Part shown: positions 51,696 through 61,108 of the stretch, piece after piece
How the letters are laid out: every line of letters starts with the position of its first letter
Position numbering within the stretch: position 1 is the first letter of the stretch
Assembly: GCA_009775705.1 (NCBI GenBank)
Contig: VSQE01000004.1
Coordinates: 1 to 64,000 of the forward strand
Length of the DNA stretch: 64,000 nucleotides
Direction: 5' to 3'
Origin: Prevotellamassilia sp.
Lineage (GTDB): Bacteria > Bacteroidota > Bacteroidia > Bacteroidales > Bacteroidaceae
The notes under the pieces: generated by a model
What the model was told of the DNA's origin: nothing
Database searches by the model: none
Seen by the model: the letters and a program-made list of their open reading frames with translations, nothing else
Made by a program: the position numbers and the translations under genes

Positions 51696-52345
51696 ACGCC
51701 TTCCGGCAGGCAGGAAAAGCCTTTGCACCGTTTTTCCTGTCTGTCTTGTGTATGACCGTACCCTCGGGATGCGGAACCGACGCTCCCCCGATGGGAAACT
51801 CCGTGGAAAACCGGGACTCGCTCCCGGCGATGATCACCACGGGTGTATCGAAACTGATATCCGATTCGGGCGTGATCCGCTACAAGATCGTAGCCGAGGA
51901 GTGGCAGGTATTTGACAAGACGAACCCTCCGCGTCAGGTATTTCCCAAAGGTATCTTTCTGGAACGCTTCGATGAGAAATTCCATGTCAACCTTCACATC
52001 ACGGCCGACACAGCCTACTGTTACAACCAGAACCTGTGGGAACTGAGAGGACGTGTCTTCATCAAGAACGATGCAAACCGAACTACCTTCCGGACCGAAA
52101 AACTGTTCTGGGACATGAACCGGCACGAAATATATTCCGACACCTACATGCACATCGTCCGCCCCGACAAGGAACTGGAAGGAAACTGGTTCGTCTCGAA
52201 CGAACAGATGACACGTTACCACGTGCGTCAGACCAACGGTTTCATGCCCATGCCTAAAGAGGAAAACGAAAAACCTGCCACCAACGATTCGGCCGCCATC
52301 CGCGAGGTCCGTCCGGCACAGGAACGTTCCAAGGACGGTTTTTAG
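51680..52345 (+). CDS. lptC: LPS export periplasmic protein LptC
   Basis: 221 aa from 51680 ([10 protein letters not shown]), overlapping the OMP gene by 16 nt. The N-terminus looks lipoprotein-like (VPSGC, Cys31), unlike the uncleaved anchor in E. coli. The mature domain is an OstA-like beta-jellyroll: [69 protein letters not shown], and [10 protein letters not shown] are the repeated strand pairs that carry LPS across the periplasm. The other Lpt component in the window, LptE, is at 60.6 kb. Confidence 0.83.
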   Translation: MESRINAFRQAGKAFAPFFLSVLCMTVPSGCGTDAPPMGNSVENRDSLPAMITTGVSKLISDSGVIRYKIVAEEWQVFDKTNPPRQVFPKGIFLERFDEKFHVNLHITADTAYCYNQNLWELRGRVFIKNDANRTTFRTEKLFWDMNRHEIYSDTYMHIVRPDKELEGNWFVSNEQMTRYHVRQTNGFMPMPKEENEKPATNDSAAIREVRPAQERSKDGF

Positions 52346-52364
52346 GTTAAAAAGACTTGTTTCG

Positions 52365-52396
52365 TTTGGCCCTTCTCCCGCTAAATCGTACTTTTG
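52365..52396 (+). promoter_or_regulatory. Promoter of pgi
   Basis: TTTG (52365-52368), 20-nt spacer, TACTTTTG (52389-52396). Confidence 0.65.
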
Positions 52397-52424
52397 CAAA
52401 CTGAAAACTAACAGATTAATGATT

Positions 52425-53768
52425 ATGAAGAATATCCGTCTGGAAATCAGCAAAGCTGAACAATTTCTGGCCGCAGATGCCGTAAAGAACATGGAAGCGG
52501 AAGTGAAAGCCGCCAACGAAGCACTCGAAAACGGCACCTGTCCGGGCAACGATTTTCTGGGATGGCTGCACCTGCCCTCCTCCATCACGGCCGACCATCT
52601 GGCCGATCTGAAAAAAACGGCACAAGTGCTCCGCGAGAACTGCGACACCATTGTCGTGGCCGGCATAGGCGGAAGCTATCTGGGGGCCCGAGCCGTCATC
52701 GAGGCACTCGGCAACAGTTTTGAATGGTTGGTAAACGACGGCAAGAATCCCGTGATTCTCTTCGCCGGCAACAATATCGGAGAAGATTATCTTGCCGAAC
52801 TCTGCTCCTACCTGAAAGGCCGCAAATTCGGTGTCATCAACATTTCAAAATCAGGAACGACTACCGAAACGGCATTGGCCTTCCGTCTGCTGAAAAAGCA
52901 GTGCGAGGAACAGCGCGGCAAAGAAACGGCCCGCAAGGTAATCGTAGCCGTAACGGATGCCCGCCGCGGTGCGGCCCGCGTCACGGCCGACAAAGAAGGC
53001 TACAAGAGCTTTATCATCCCCGACAACGTGGGCGGACGTTTCTCCGTACTCACACCGGTAGGCCTGCTCCCCATTGCCTGCGCAGGTTATGACATCGAAC
53101 AGCTGGTCAAGGGAGCCGCCGACATGGAGAAAGCTACAGGAACCGACATCCCCACAACAGAAAATCCGGCAGCCGTCTATGCCGCCGTACGAAACGCCCT
53201 TTATGCCACAGGAAAGAAAATCGAGATTCTGGTAAACTTCCAGCCCAAGCTGCACTCCATGAACGAATGGTGGAAACAGCTTTACGGCGAAAGCGAGGGC
53301 AAAGACGGCAAAGGCATCTTCCCCGCCGCAGTGGATTTCACAACAGACCTGCACTCTATGGGACAATGGATTCAGGACGGCGAGCGCACCATCTTCGAGA
53401 CAGTCATCTCGGTAGAGAAGTCGCAGCACACGGTTCTCTTCCCTCATGACGAGGAAAATCTGGACGGTCTGAACTTCCTCGAAGGCCGCCGCGTGGACGA
53501 GGTGAACAAGATGGCGGAATTGGGAACACAGCTGGCCCATGTGGACGGCGGAGTGCCCAACCTGCGCATTGCGGTCCCCGAACTGAACGAGTACTACATC
53601 GGACAGCTCATCTACTTTTTTGAACGCGCCTGCGGAATCTCCGGCAATCTGCTGGGAGTAAATCCCTTTAACCAGCCGGGCGTAGAAGCCTACAAGAAAA
53701 ACATGTTTGCCCTGTTAGGCAAACCCGGTTATGAGGCCGAAAGCGAAGCCATCAAAGCAAAATTATAA
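52425..53768 (+). CDS. pgi: Glucose-6-phosphate isomerase
   Basis: 447 aa from 52425 ([14 protein letters not shown]); an ATG two codons earlier is an alternative. It interconverts glucose 6-phosphate and fructose 6-phosphate. [19 protein letters not shown] and [17 protein letters not shown] are the sugar-phosphate loops. [26 protein letters not shown] contains the catalytic Glu, and [23 protein letters not shown] follows. The short Firmicutes/Bacteroidetes form rather than the ~550-aa type. Monocistronic, with its own promoter and terminator. Confidence 0.95.
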   Translation: MKNIRLEISKAEQFLAADAVKNMEAEVKAANEALENGTCPGNDFLGWLHLPSSITADHLADLKKTAQVLRENCDTIVVAGIGGSYLGARAVIEALGNSFEWLVNDGKNPVILFAGNNIGEDYLAELCSYLKGRKFGVINISKSGTTTETALAFRLLKKQCEEQRGKETARKVIVAVTDARRGAARVTADKEGYKSFIIPDNVGGRFSVLTPVGLLPIACAGYDIEQLVKGAADMEKATGTDIPTTENPAAVYAAVRNALYATGKKIEILVNFQPKLHSMNEWWKQLYGESEGKDGKGIFPAAVDFTTDLHSMGQWIQDGERTIFETVISVEKSQHTVLFPHDEENLDGLNFLEGRRVDEVNKMAELGTQLAHVDGGVPNLRIAVPELNEYYIGQLIYFFERACGISGNLLGVNPFNQPGVEAYKKNMFALLGKPGYEAESEAIKAKL

Positions 53769-53781
53769 AAAACCGACAAAC

Positions 53782-53837
53782 AAGGACGGACGGCTCTTCC
53801 CCCCCTCACACAGGAAACGGGAAAACCGCCCGTCCTT
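53782..53837 (+). terminator. Terminator after pgi
   Basis: AAGGACGGACGG (53782-53793) pairs with CCGCCCGTCCTT (53826-53837) with one mismatch, followed by TTCTTTTT. Confidence 0.7.
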
Positions 53838-53858
53838 TCTTTTTCACGGAAACGACAA

Positions 53859-54590
53859 ATGCCCAGACAAGCCATCCATTCCTATCTGAACCGGCACGGC
53901 TTCGAGACCCTTCAACCGAAAGCCGTGCTTTTTGACATGGACGGAGTCCTGTTCGACTCCATGCCCGCCCATGCCCGTTCGTGGGCCAGCGTATGCACCA
54001 GGTTCGGCCTGCATATCTCGGCCGAAGAAGCCTACATGAACGAGGGCCGCACAGCGGCCTCCACCATCAACCTGCTCACGGAACGGCAATGGGGCAGAAA
54101 AGCAACGTCACAGGAAATAGAACAGATCTACGCAGAAAAATGCAAGGCCTTCAACACCTGCCCCGAAGCTCCCAAAATGCCCGGAGCCGAAGAACTGCTG
54201 ACCAAAGTAAAGGCTTCGGGGCTACAGATTCTGGTGGTGACGGGAAGCGGACAGCTTTCTCTGCTGGAACGGTTGGAAAGCCATTACCCGGAATTTTTCT
54301 CGGCCGACCGCATCGTCTCAAGCAAAGACGTACACCACGGGAAGCCTCATCCGGAACCCTATCTGAAAGGACTCGAAAAAGCCGGCGTAAGGCCGTGGGA
54401 GGCCTTTGTCGTGGAAAACGCTCCGTTAGGCGTAAGGGCAGGAGTGGCGGCAGGCATCTTCACCATTGCCGTCAACACAGGCCCGCTGCCGGACAAAGCC
54501 CTGGCAGACGAAGGCGCCGACCTGATATACCCATCCATGCGGAGCCTGGCCGAAAACTGGGAAACACTCCTCGCAGCGTGCCGCTCCTGA
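53859..54590 (+). CDS. HAD superfamily phosphatase/phosphomutase
   Basis: 243 aa. The N-terminal nucleophile motif is FDMDGVLFDSMPAHARSW (about 26-43) with both Asp residues of DxD. A helical cap domain follows. VVTGSGQLSLLERL holds the motif II Thr/Ser; KDVHHGKPHPEPYLKGL the motif III Lys, and FVVENAPLGVRAGVAAG the motif IV acid. It is of the beta-phosphoglucomutase-like subgroup; substrate unknown, sugar phosphate likely. Confidence 0.8.
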   Translation: MPRQAIHSYLNRHGFETLQPKAVLFDMDGVLFDSMPAHARSWASVCTRFGLHISAEEAYMNEGRTAASTINLLTERQWGRKATSQEIEQIYAEKCKAFNTCPEAPKMPGAEELLTKVKASGLQILVVTGSGQLSLLERLESHYPEFFSADRIVSSKDVHHGKPHPEPYLKGLEKAGVRPWEAFVVENAPLGVRAGVAAGIFTIAVNTGPLPDKALADEGADLIYPSMRSLAENWETLLAACRS

Positions 54591-54623
54591 CCAACAGATG
54601 AACAGAAAAAAAGAAGGCTTCGC

Positions 54624-54654
54624 TTTGTACTTTGTCTGCGTTATGCTACCTTTG
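54624..54654 (+). promoter_or_regulatory. Promoter of dnaX
   Basis: TTTG (54624-54627), 19-nt spacer, TACCTTTG (54647-54654). Leader of only about 13 nt. Confidence 0.65.
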
Positions 54655-54672
54655 CAGAAACACCCGTAATTC

Positions 54673-56451
54673 ATGGACAATTATATAGTATCGGCCCGAA
54701 AATACCGTCCGGCGACATTCGACCATGTCATAGGTCAGAAAGCACTGACCACCACACTGAAAAACGCCATCGCGACGGGCAAACTGGCACATGCTTACCT
54801 GTTCTGCGGACCGAGAGGCGTGGGAAAAACCACCTGCGCCCGTATTTTCGCAAAAACCATCAACTGTCTCGCTCCGACCGACAAAGGCGAAGCATGCAAC
54901 CAGTGTGAAAGTTGCCGTGCCTTCAACGAAAACCGAAGCTACAACATTCACGAACTTGACGCGGCATCCAACAACTCGGTTGAAGACATCCGTTCGCTCA
55001 TAGAGCAGGTGCGCATCCCGCCTCAGGTAGGGAAATACAAGGTCTTCATTATCGACGAGGTACACATGCTGTCGGCCGCGGCCTTCAATGCTTTCCTGAA
55101 AACTCTGGAGGAGCCGCCCGCACACGCCATCTTCATCCTGGCAACCACCGAAAAGCACAAGATTCTGCCGACGATCCTGAGCCGCTGCCAGATCTACGAC
55201 TTCAACCGTATGGAAGCGGGAGCCATCGTGGAGCATCTGAAGCACGTGGCCGACAACGAAGGATACACCTACGAGGAAGAAGCCCTCGGTGTGATTGCCC
55301 ACAAAGCCGACGGAGGCATGCGGGATGCCCTTTCCATCTTCGATCAGGTGGCCAGCTTTACCGGAGGCAATATCTCCTACAAAAAAGTGATTGAAGACCT
55401 CAACGTCTTGGATTACGACTACTATTTTTCACTGACCGACAGCCTGCTCAAAACCGACATTCCCGCCGCCCTGCTGACACTGAACGAGATACTTTCAAAA
55501 GGATTCGAGGCCAACCACTTCATCGGCGGACTGGCCTCTCACTTCCGCGACCTGCTGGTGAGCCGCGATGCGGTCACACTTCCCTTGCTGGAAGTGGCCG
55601 ACTCCATCCGGCAACGTTACAGCAAACAGGCGGGAAGATGCAAATTGCCTTTCCTCTACAAGGCCTTGAAACTCTGCAACAACTGTGACCTCAATTACAG
55701 AACCAGCCGCAACAAACGCCTGCTGGTAGAGATCACGCTCATCGAAGTGGCCCAAGCGTCGCAAGACGATGGGCCGGGTTCGGGGCCCGGCCCTGCAAAG
55801 AAATTATCCCCCCTGTTCAATCATGCGGAGAAAAAAGAATCCTCCGCACCGGCGGAAAACAAGAATTCCTCCCCAGCCGCTGTCAGAGAAACCGTAACCG
55901 CAACAACAAGACCGGCCAGACAACAACCGGACAGCGGCACGGCGCGTCCCGTTTCCTCCGGTCCCGCATACAAGAAACTGCAAACCATTTCCATCCGGAA
56001 AAAAGCAGAGACCACTACAGAAGAAGAACATACACAGCCTCCCGTTTCCGGCGCCTCTCCCGAGAATCCCGTCACGGCAAACAACGAAAAGGCATTTGAA
56101 GAAAACGAGCTGCACTACCAATGGTACCGCTTTGCCGCGGCTCTGCCCAAAGAAAAAAGCGCCATTGCCGGCCGCATGAAAAACATGCGCCCCCACCTAC
56201 AGGCCGGATGGCACATCGACGTAGCCATCGAGAACGACCAGGTAAAGATATACATGGAGGAAATGGCTCCCGAAATACTGGCCTACCTGCGGAAACACCT
56301 GGACAACGGGAAAATAACCCTGTCGTTCCACGTAATGGAAAAACAGGAACAGACCCGCGCCTACAGCCGCAAGGAGCAACTGGCTGCAATGCTCAAGAAA
56401 AGTCCGGAACTGGTCCTGCTGAGAAAAGAGCTGGAACTGGAACTGACCTGA
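54673..56451 (+). CDS. dnaX: DNA polymerase III subunit gamma/tau
   Basis: 592 aa, clamp-loader motor. Walker A GPRGVGKTT near residue 46; zinc-binding Cys at about 64 and in CNQCESC (76-82); VFIIDEVHMLS is Walker B, and LATTEKHKILPTILSRCQ holds the SRC arginine finger. A Pro/Ser-rich linker begins near 365, and the conserved tau-type C-terminal domain (LHYQWYRFAAALP) near 475. A perfect GC hairpin (55771-55793) lies exactly at the start of the linker, but no slippery sequence in the right frame precedes it, so only the long form is predicted. 36 nt separate it from slyD. Confidence 0.93.
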   Translation: MDNYIVSARKYRPATFDHVIGQKALTTTLKNAIATGKLAHAYLFCGPRGVGKTTCARIFAKTINCLAPTDKGEACNQCESCRAFNENRSYNIHELDAASNNSVEDIRSLIEQVRIPPQVGKYKVFIIDEVHMLSAAAFNAFLKTLEEPPAHAIFILATTEKHKILPTILSRCQIYDFNRMEAGAIVEHLKHVADNEGYTYEEEALGVIAHKADGGMRDALSIFDQVASFTGGNISYKKVIEDLNVLDYDYYFSLTDSLLKTDIPAALLTLNEILSKGFEANHFIGGLASHFRDLLVSRDAVTLPLLEVADSIRQRYSKQAGRCKLPFLYKALKLCNNCDLNYRTSRNKRLLVEITLIEVAQASQDDGPGSGPGPAKKLSPLFNHAEKKESSAPAENKNSSPAAVRETVTATTRPARQQPDSGTARPVSSGPAYKKLQTISIRKKAETTTEEEHTQPPVSGASPENPVTANNEKAFEENELHYQWYRFAAALPKEKSAIAGRMKNMRPHLQAGWHIDVAIENDQVKIYMEEMAPEILAYLRKHLDNGKITLSFHVMEKQEQTRAYSRKEQLAAMLKKSPELVLLRKELELELT

Positions 56452-56486
56452 TTATTCACCATCTAAAAAACATACAAAACAAAACC

Positions 56487-57086
56487 ATGGAAAAGAACTT
56501 GCACAAATACATTTCAGTAGCATACGAACTCTATTCCGACAACGAAAAAGGCATCCACGAACTGATTGAAAAGGCTCCGGCCGAACATCCCTTCCATTTT
56601 ATTTCCGGAATGGGAGTGGCGCTTGACTCTTTCGAGGCAAAAATCAAGGATCTTGCCGCCGGAGACAAATTTGACTTCAACCTGAGCATAGAAGAGGCAT
56701 ACGGTCCCTACATGCAGGAACACGTGATCGAACTGGACAAGGAAATGTTCTGCGTAGACGGCCGCTTCGACAAGAGCGTCATCTATCCGGGCAACGTCAT
56801 CCCTCTCGTCAATGCCGACGGAAACCGTTTCCAGGGCATCATACTCGAAGTGAAGGAAGACAAAGTCATCGTAGACCTCAACCACCCTCTCTCGGGCAAA
56901 GCCCTCCATTTTACAGGCGAAGTGATTGTCTCGCGTGATGCCACAAACGAAGAGATCCAAGGCCTAATCAACATGATGAGCGGCGAAGGATGCGGTTGCG
57001 GATGCGGATGTGACGACTGCGGCAGCGGATGCGAAGGCCACCACGAACATGAGGGCGGATGTTGCGGCGGCGGACACTGCCACTGA
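56487..57086 (+). CDS. slyD: FKBP-type peptidyl-prolyl isomerase, SlyD-like
   Basis: 199 aa from 56487 ([19 protein letters not shown]). The FKBP domain with inserted flap (IF) domain is seen: [27 protein letters not shown], then [20 protein letters not shown], and [20 protein letters not shown] close the fold. The tail from about residue 165 is packed with metal ligands ([27 protein letters not shown]), as in SlyD nickel-binding tails but richer in Cys. Likely cytoplasmic chaperone and metal (Ni/Zn) store. Upstream open codons belong to a non-coding reading of dnaX. Confidence 0.9.
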   Translation: MEKNLHKYISVAYELYSDNEKGIHELIEKAPAEHPFHFISGMGVALDSFEAKIKDLAAGDKFDFNLSIEEAYGPYMQEHVIELDKEMFCVDGRFDKSVIYPGNVIPLVNADGNRFQGIILEVKEDKVIVDLNHPLSGKALHFTGEVIVSRDATNEEIQGLINMMSGEGCGCGCGCDDCGSGCEGHHEHEGGCCGGGHCH

Positions 57087-57181
57087 TAAACCCGTCCGGA
57101 AAAAGAATACAGCAACAACTACCGGAACGGCACCCGTCCGAAACGGACTCTCGTGCCGTCTCCGGATTTTTTATATATACA

Positions 57182-58258
57182 ATGAATACATTCGGAAACA
57201 TTTTCCGTCTCACCACTTTCGGTGAAAGCCACGGAAACGGAATAGGAGGAGTCATAGACGGATTTCCCGCCGGTGTGGAAATTGACGAGACATTCATCCA
57301 GAAAGAACTGCTCCGCCGCAAACCGGGGCAAAGCGCACTGACCACCTCCCGCAACGAAAGCGACCGCGTCGAGATCCTGTCGGGCCTGTTCGAGGGCCGC
57401 TCCACGGGAACGCCTATCGGATTTCTGGTGCGCAACGAGAACCAGCATTCGGCCGACTATAACAACCTGCGCGACATCTACCGGCCCAGCCATGCCGACT
57501 ACACCTACCAGAGCAAATACGGCATCCGTGACCACCGGGGTGGCGGCCGTTCCTCAGCCCGCGAGACCATTGCCCGCTGCGTGGGAGGCGCTTTTGCCAA
57601 AATAGCCTTGCGGCAACTGGGCATAAGTGTCACGGCCTACACCTCCCAGGTAGGGAACATTGCCCTTGAACGGGATTACCGTGCCTACGACCTCTCCCTC
57701 ATCGAGAGCAATGCCGTGCGGTGCCCCGATCCGGAAAAGGCGGCGGAGATGGCCGAACTCATCATGCGGATCAAGGAAAAAGGCGACACTGTCGGCGGGA
57801 TCATCACCGGAGTGATACAAGGGTGCCCCGTCGGACTGGGAGAACCCGTATTCGGGAAACTACACGCCGCACTGGGGGCGGCCATGCTGGGCATCAACGC
57901 CGTAAAAGGATTTGAATACGGCGAAGGATTTGCGGGAGCCGCGGCAACGGGAAGCGAACTGAACGACCGCTTCATCCCTTCTGCCGACGGAACCTTCCGC
58001 ACCGCCTCCAACCACAGCGGCGGCATACAAGGAGGCATCTCCAACGGCGAAGACATCTACTTCCGGGTAGCCTTCAAACCGGTAGCCACACTCTTACAGG
58101 AGCAGCAGACCGTGAACCGCCAGGGACAGCCCGCCCGGATAGAAGTGCGCGGACGCCACGATCCCTGTGTCCTGCCCCGTGCCGTTCCCATTGTCGAAGC
58201 CATGGCAGCCATGACCATACTGGACTATCATCTGCTCAATAAAACCGTCAATTGTTAA
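57182..58258 (+). CDS. aroC: Chorismate synthase
   Basis: 358 aa from 57182 ([23 protein letters not shown]). Final shikimate-pathway step: EPSP to chorismate, needing reduced FMN. GESHG near residue 14, [29 protein letters not shown] near 105-135 (FMN site), and [14 protein letters not shown] near 283 are all present. The Arg/His catalytic residues are conserved. Other aro genes are not nearby. A likely small RNA unit begins just after its stop. Confidence 0.96.
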   Translation: MNTFGNIFRLTTFGESHGNGIGGVIDGFPAGVEIDETFIQKELLRRKPGQSALTTSRNESDRVEILSGLFEGRSTGTPIGFLVRNENQHSADYNNLRDIYRPSHADYTYQSKYGIRDHRGGGRSSARETIARCVGGAFAKIALRQLGISVTAYTSQVGNIALERDYRAYDLSLIESNAVRCPDPEKAAEMAELIMRIKEKGDTVGGIITGVIQGCPVGLGEPVFGKLHAALGAAMLGINAVKGFEYGEGFAGAAATGSELNDRFIPSADGTFRTASNHSGGIQGGISNGEDIYFRVAFKPVATLLQEQQTVNRQGQPARIEVRGRHDPCVLPRAVPIVEAMAAMTILDYHLLNKTVNC

Positions 58259-58294
58259 AAAAGAACCCCTGTATAAACTTTTTTTGTTTTTTTC

Positions 58295-58325
58295 TTGCAT
58301 TTACAAACTCTAATCTCTATATTTG
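58295..58325 (+). promoter_or_regulatory. Orphan promoter downstream of aroC
   Basis: TTG (58295-58297), 20-nt spacer, TATATTTG (58318-58325), with no protein gene before the terminator at 58398-58439. Confidence 0.6.
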
Positions 58326-58330
58326 CGACA

Positions 58331-58439
58331 GTTAGTTGTCGTGATGATAACACTTTTATAAATAGTTTAGTTAAGTCTAGTTTAGTTTTTGTGTTGGTTA
58401 ATGGAGACCCGAAGTGACGGTGCCTCCATTAATTTTTTT
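58331..58439 (+). ncRNA. Candidate small structured RNA
   Basis: A strong promoter is followed about 75-110 nt later by a rho-independent terminator, with no open frame longer than five codons between. The RNA would begin with a small hairpin (CGACA/TGTCG, 58326-58340), then a stem AACAC/GTGTT closing a loop with the repeated word TAGTTTAGTT (58364-58386), then the terminator stem. Size and layout fit a bacterial sRNA; a 6S-like or Bacteroidales-1-type RNA is one possibility that I cannot confirm. The rest of the gap (58440-58625) shows nothing but a weak TAATATTG element. Confidence 0.5.
58398..58439 (+). terminator. Terminator of the candidate RNA
   Basis: TTAATGGAG (58398-58406) pairs with CTCCATTAA (58424-58432), with three more pairs (ACC/GGT) after a 2-nt bulge, then seven T residues (58433-58439). 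Confidence 0.8.
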
Positions 58440-58625
58440 ACAATTGGCCCGATCCTCTTAGCACTCATCAAAGAAACAACGAAAACGATGGAAAGCAATT
58501 TTTCAAGGCCTTTCCTTCCGCCCGTCCCGCTTTTTTAGTAATATTGCATCCGCCTTCGTTCTTTTTCGGAAACCGGAGAAGAAAGGGCAAACCGCAAGAC
58601 ACATCAGCACAAAGAAAAAGAAAAT

Positions 58626-58880
58626 ATGGATTTTAAGAACGGACATTCTTCGGAAGAAATAAAGGCCCTGAGAGCCTGGTTTGAAACACACAAGACAGAA
58701 ATACCTGCCTCCCTGCAATTAGACGAGGCAACTTTTATTCCGGACCTGCTCACCACCTTCGACAATTTCCTCGCCGTGGCCGAACTGCACGGAAACAATC
58801 CCACCTACAGGGGACAGATTCATCTTCTGTTCAAGATGAAGAAACGCATGGATGAACTGACAGCCTCCGCATCATCATGA
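58626..58880 (+). CDS. Small conserved-looking cytoplasmic protein
   Basis: 84 aa, no signal or membrane segment. EEIKALRAWFETHKTEIPASLQLD, then DLLTTFDNFLAVAELHGNN and HLLFKMKKRMDEL, suggest a helical protein similar in layout to small DUF6965-type proteins of Bacteroides, in which an acidic FE..E.P.....L segment is followed by two helices. The resemblance is by memory of the pattern and not firm. The frame has normal codon use and a sensible start. Confidence 0.55.
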   Translation: MDFKNGHSSEEIKALRAWFETHKTEIPASLQLDEATFIPDLLTTFDNFLAVAELHGNNPTYRGQIHLLFKMKKRMDELTASASS

Positions 58881-59084
58881 CGGTGCCGCCGGCGCCCCCT
58901 GTTACCGACTGACCCGAAAAAATATTTTCGCATACATACTTTAACGTGTATCTAAAAAGTTTAACTCAGATGTTTTAGGCAGACCGGGCCGGAACGGACC
59001 TATTTTTCACAACATAGTATCTTTTTTAAACAAGATAGGACCTTTTTTAAAAAAGATACTATGTTTTTTTCACGTTAAGCGATG

Positions 59085-59130
59085 AAAAAAGCCGCCTAAT
59101 GGGCGGCTTTTCAGGATACTTCTACTTTGC
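59085..59130 (-). ncRNA. Candidate small RNA, copy 2
   Basis: Minus-strand promoter (TTTG at 59167-59164, 20-nt spacer, TATATTTG at 59143-59136) followed by a hairpin GCCGCC/GGCGGC (59107-59091) and six T residues (59090-59085). The hairpin differs from copy 1 in the loop while its stem is kept. Downstream on this strand no gene is in reach. Confidence 0.45.
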
Positions 59131-59135
59131 TGGTG

Positions 59136-59167
59136 CAAATATAATACATCCGAGGGCGAAATCCAAA
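59136..59167 (-). promoter_or_regulatory. Orphan minus-strand promoter in repeat copy 2
   Basis: TTTG-N20-TATATTTG on the minus strand, identical spacing to the one at 29680-29649. Confidence 0.6.
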
Positions 59168-59335
59168 TGTTAATTAACCTCCATTCACATTCAGGACCAA
59201 ACACACGTGTCACTTATCGGCGCTAAAGATGAAACGCCGCCACGAGATGCCTTTTCTCATTTTCGGATATGGGCTACGGGATATGTCCGCAGTTTTTTGT
59301 AACTTTGCCTCATCTTTTTTTCTTTCCGAAACAAG

Positions 59336-60580
59336 ATGAACGAGACGCAACTTCAACGCATAAAGCAAAGATACAACGTCGTGGGAAACTGCGACGGCTT
59401 GAACCGCGCCCTTGAAATAGCCCTGAAAATAGCTCCCGTGGACCTTTCGGTCCTCATCATGGGAGAAAACGGTGTGGGCAAGGAAGTCTTTCCCCGCATC
59501 ATCCACGAGAACAGCTTGCGGAAAAACAAGAAATATTTTGCCGTGAACTGCGGCGCCATCCCCGAAGGCACCATCGACTCCGAGCTTTTCGGACACGAGA
59601 AAGGAGCCTTCACCGGAGCCGTGGAACGCCGCGAGGGGTATTTCTCAGTAGCGAACGGCGGGACGCTCTTTCTGGACGAAGTGGGCGAACTGCCGGTCCA
59701 GACACAAGCCCGCCTGCTGCGTGTGCTGGAAACGGGCGAATACATCCCCGTGGGGTCCAGCGAAGTGAAAAAGACCGATGTGCGCATCGTGGCCGCCACG
59801 AATGTGAACATGGAGAAAGCCATTGCCGAAGGAAAATTCCGCGAGGACCTCTTCTACCGGCTCAACTCCGTCTCCATCTCCATCCCCGCCCTGCGCGAAC
59901 GCGGGGCCGATGCGGTGCTGCTCTTCCGTAAATTCGCGCTCGAAATGAGCGAGAAATACCAAATGCCGCCCGTCCGTCTGGACGATGCCGCCCGTCAGGT
60001 CATCGCGTCCTACCCGTGGCCCGGAAACGTGAGGCAGTTGAAAAACATTGCCGAGAACATTTCCGTCACATCGGAAGTAAGGGAAATCTCGCCCGAGATT
60101 CTGAAAATGTATCTGCCGGAAATACACCGCCACGACCAGTTGGTGACCGTAGACAAACCGCAGCGGGAACACAGTTTCGAGAACGAGCGGGAAATACTCT
60201 ACCAGATTCTGTTCGACCTGAGACGGGACGTCACAGAGTTGAAAAAACTGGTCAACTCCGGCAACACCCCCGCAACGGCACCAGTGCCGGAAGTGCAGAC
60301 GGGAAAAGGCAACGTCACCCTGATGCAACCGTCGGCGACCTACCGGCGGAAAGCCGAACGGAAAGAGGAGGAATCGCCCATCCTGGAAGCCGAGGAAATC
60401 AAAGAGAACGACACGGCGCCCCATGCCGATGCCCACACAAAAACGCTGGCCGAATCGGAAAGGGACATGATTGAGAACTCGCTGGCGGTAAACAACCTGC
60501 ACCGTAAGAAAGCGGCACAGCAGTTGGGAATTTCCGAACGCACACTTTACCGAAAAATCAAGGAATATGGCCTGGAATAA
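59336..60580 (+). CDS. Sigma-54 enhancer-binding protein without receiver domain
   Basis: 414 aa. The AAA+ domain starts almost at once: Walker A GENGVGKE (about 43-50), the sigma-54 contact loop GAFTGA (about 85-90), Walker B GGTLFLDEVGEL (about 105-116), FREDLFYRLN, and the ALRERG region. A low-complexity linker (about 290-370) precedes a Fis-type helix-turn-helix at the C-terminus (HRKKAAQQLGISERTLYRKI). With no sensor domain, control would be by partner proteins, as in PspF. Its last 14 nt overlap lptE, so it heads an envelope operon (lptE, TPR-like, secG) and may respond to envelope stress. Confidence 0.88.
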   Translation: MNETQLQRIKQRYNVVGNCDGLNRALEIALKIAPVDLSVLIMGENGVGKEVFPRIIHENSLRKNKKYFAVNCGAIPEGTIDSELFGHEKGAFTGAVERREGYFSVANGGTLFLDEVGELPVQTQARLLRVLETGEYIPVGSSEVKKTDVRIVAATNVNMEKAIAEGKFREDLFYRLNSVSISIPALRERGADAVLLFRKFALEMSEKYQMPPVRLDDAARQVIASYPWPGNVRQLKNIAENISVTSEVREISPEILKMYLPEIHRHDQLVTVDKPQREHSFENEREILYQILFDLRRDVTELKKLVNSGNTPATAPVPEVQTGKGNVTLMQPSATYRRKAERKEEESPILEAEEIKENDTAPHADAHTKTLAESERDMIENSLAVNNLHRKKAAQQLGISERTLYRKIKEYGLE

Positions 60581-61085
60581 GTTTCGTCCCGGTCTGACGG
60601 CGGGATGCGCCGTCCTGCTGCTTGTCCTGACAGCCTGTGTCAGCTACAAGTTTACGGGCACCTCCATCAACTATGAGGTTGTCAAGACCATCCAGATTGA
60701 CAACATCGCCAACCGCGCGCCCTACGGCTGGGCGCCGATGGAAGCCATGTTCAACAACAAGTTGCAGGACATGTATGCCAACCAGACACGCCTGCAACTG
60801 GTGAAACGGAAGGGAGACATGCAGATATCCGGCGAGATCATCGCCTACGACCAATACAACAAAGCCATCTCGGCCGACGGAATGTCCTCACAGGTACAGC
60901 TGAAACTGACCGTAAACATCCGGTTCAACAGTCCGAAAACCAACCAGAGTTGGGAACGCCAGTTCTCGGCCACCTCACAGTATAATTCCACCCAGCAACT
61001 TTCGGCCGTGCAGGAAAAACTGGTTTCGGAGATGATCACTGACATCACCGAGCAGATATTCAACGCCACCGTGGCAGACTGGTGA
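60567..61085 (+). CDS. lptE: LptE-family outer-membrane lipoprotein
   Basis: 172 aa. The signal peptide ends in VLTAC (Cys24). The mature part, with YKFTGTSINYEVVKTIQIDNIANRAP, then FNNKLQDMYANQTRLQLVKRKGDMQISGEIIAYD and LTVNIRFNSPKTNQSWERQFSATSQY, matches the LptE/LpsE family that plugs the LptD barrel and helps insert LPS in the outer leaflet. It overlaps the enhancer-binding protein gene by 14 nt and the next frame by a GTGA junction. Confidence 0.83.
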   Translation: MAWNKFRPGLTAGCAVLLLVLTACVSYKFTGTSINYEVVKTIQIDNIANRAPYGWAPMEAMFNNKLQDMYANQTRLQLVKRKGDMQISGEIIAYDQYNKAISADGMSSQVQLKLTVNIRFNSPKTNQSWERQFSATSQYNSTQQLSAVQEKLVSEMITDITEQIFNATVADW

Positions 61086-61108
61086 CAGAAAGAGAGAGAG
61101 CAGAAACC

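Larger units (their letters stand above)
58930..59203. repeat. Intergenic repeat element, copy 2
   Basis: About 270 bp matching 29459-29715. In this copy the AT-rich stem is perfect: 59011-59027 pairs with 59049-59065 over 17 bp. The GC hairpin (59091-59107) and the promoter block (59136-59167) keep the same spacing as copy 1. There is no gene in the 455-bp gap around it, except the -7 element TAACTTTG (59300-59307) serving the enhancer-binding protein gene. Confidence 0.85.

Noticed and set aside
55771..55840. Programmed frameshift in dnaX to make gamma
   Set aside because: A strong GC hairpin (55771-55793) lies at the linker, but no slippery heptamer in the needed frame precedes it; the A6G at about 55832 is in the wrong phase and after the hairpin.
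58490..58540. A 16-codon ORF (start ATG at 58490)
   Set aside because: Too short, no ribosome-binding context or conservation evidence, and the translation is Pro/Phe-rich without a pattern.
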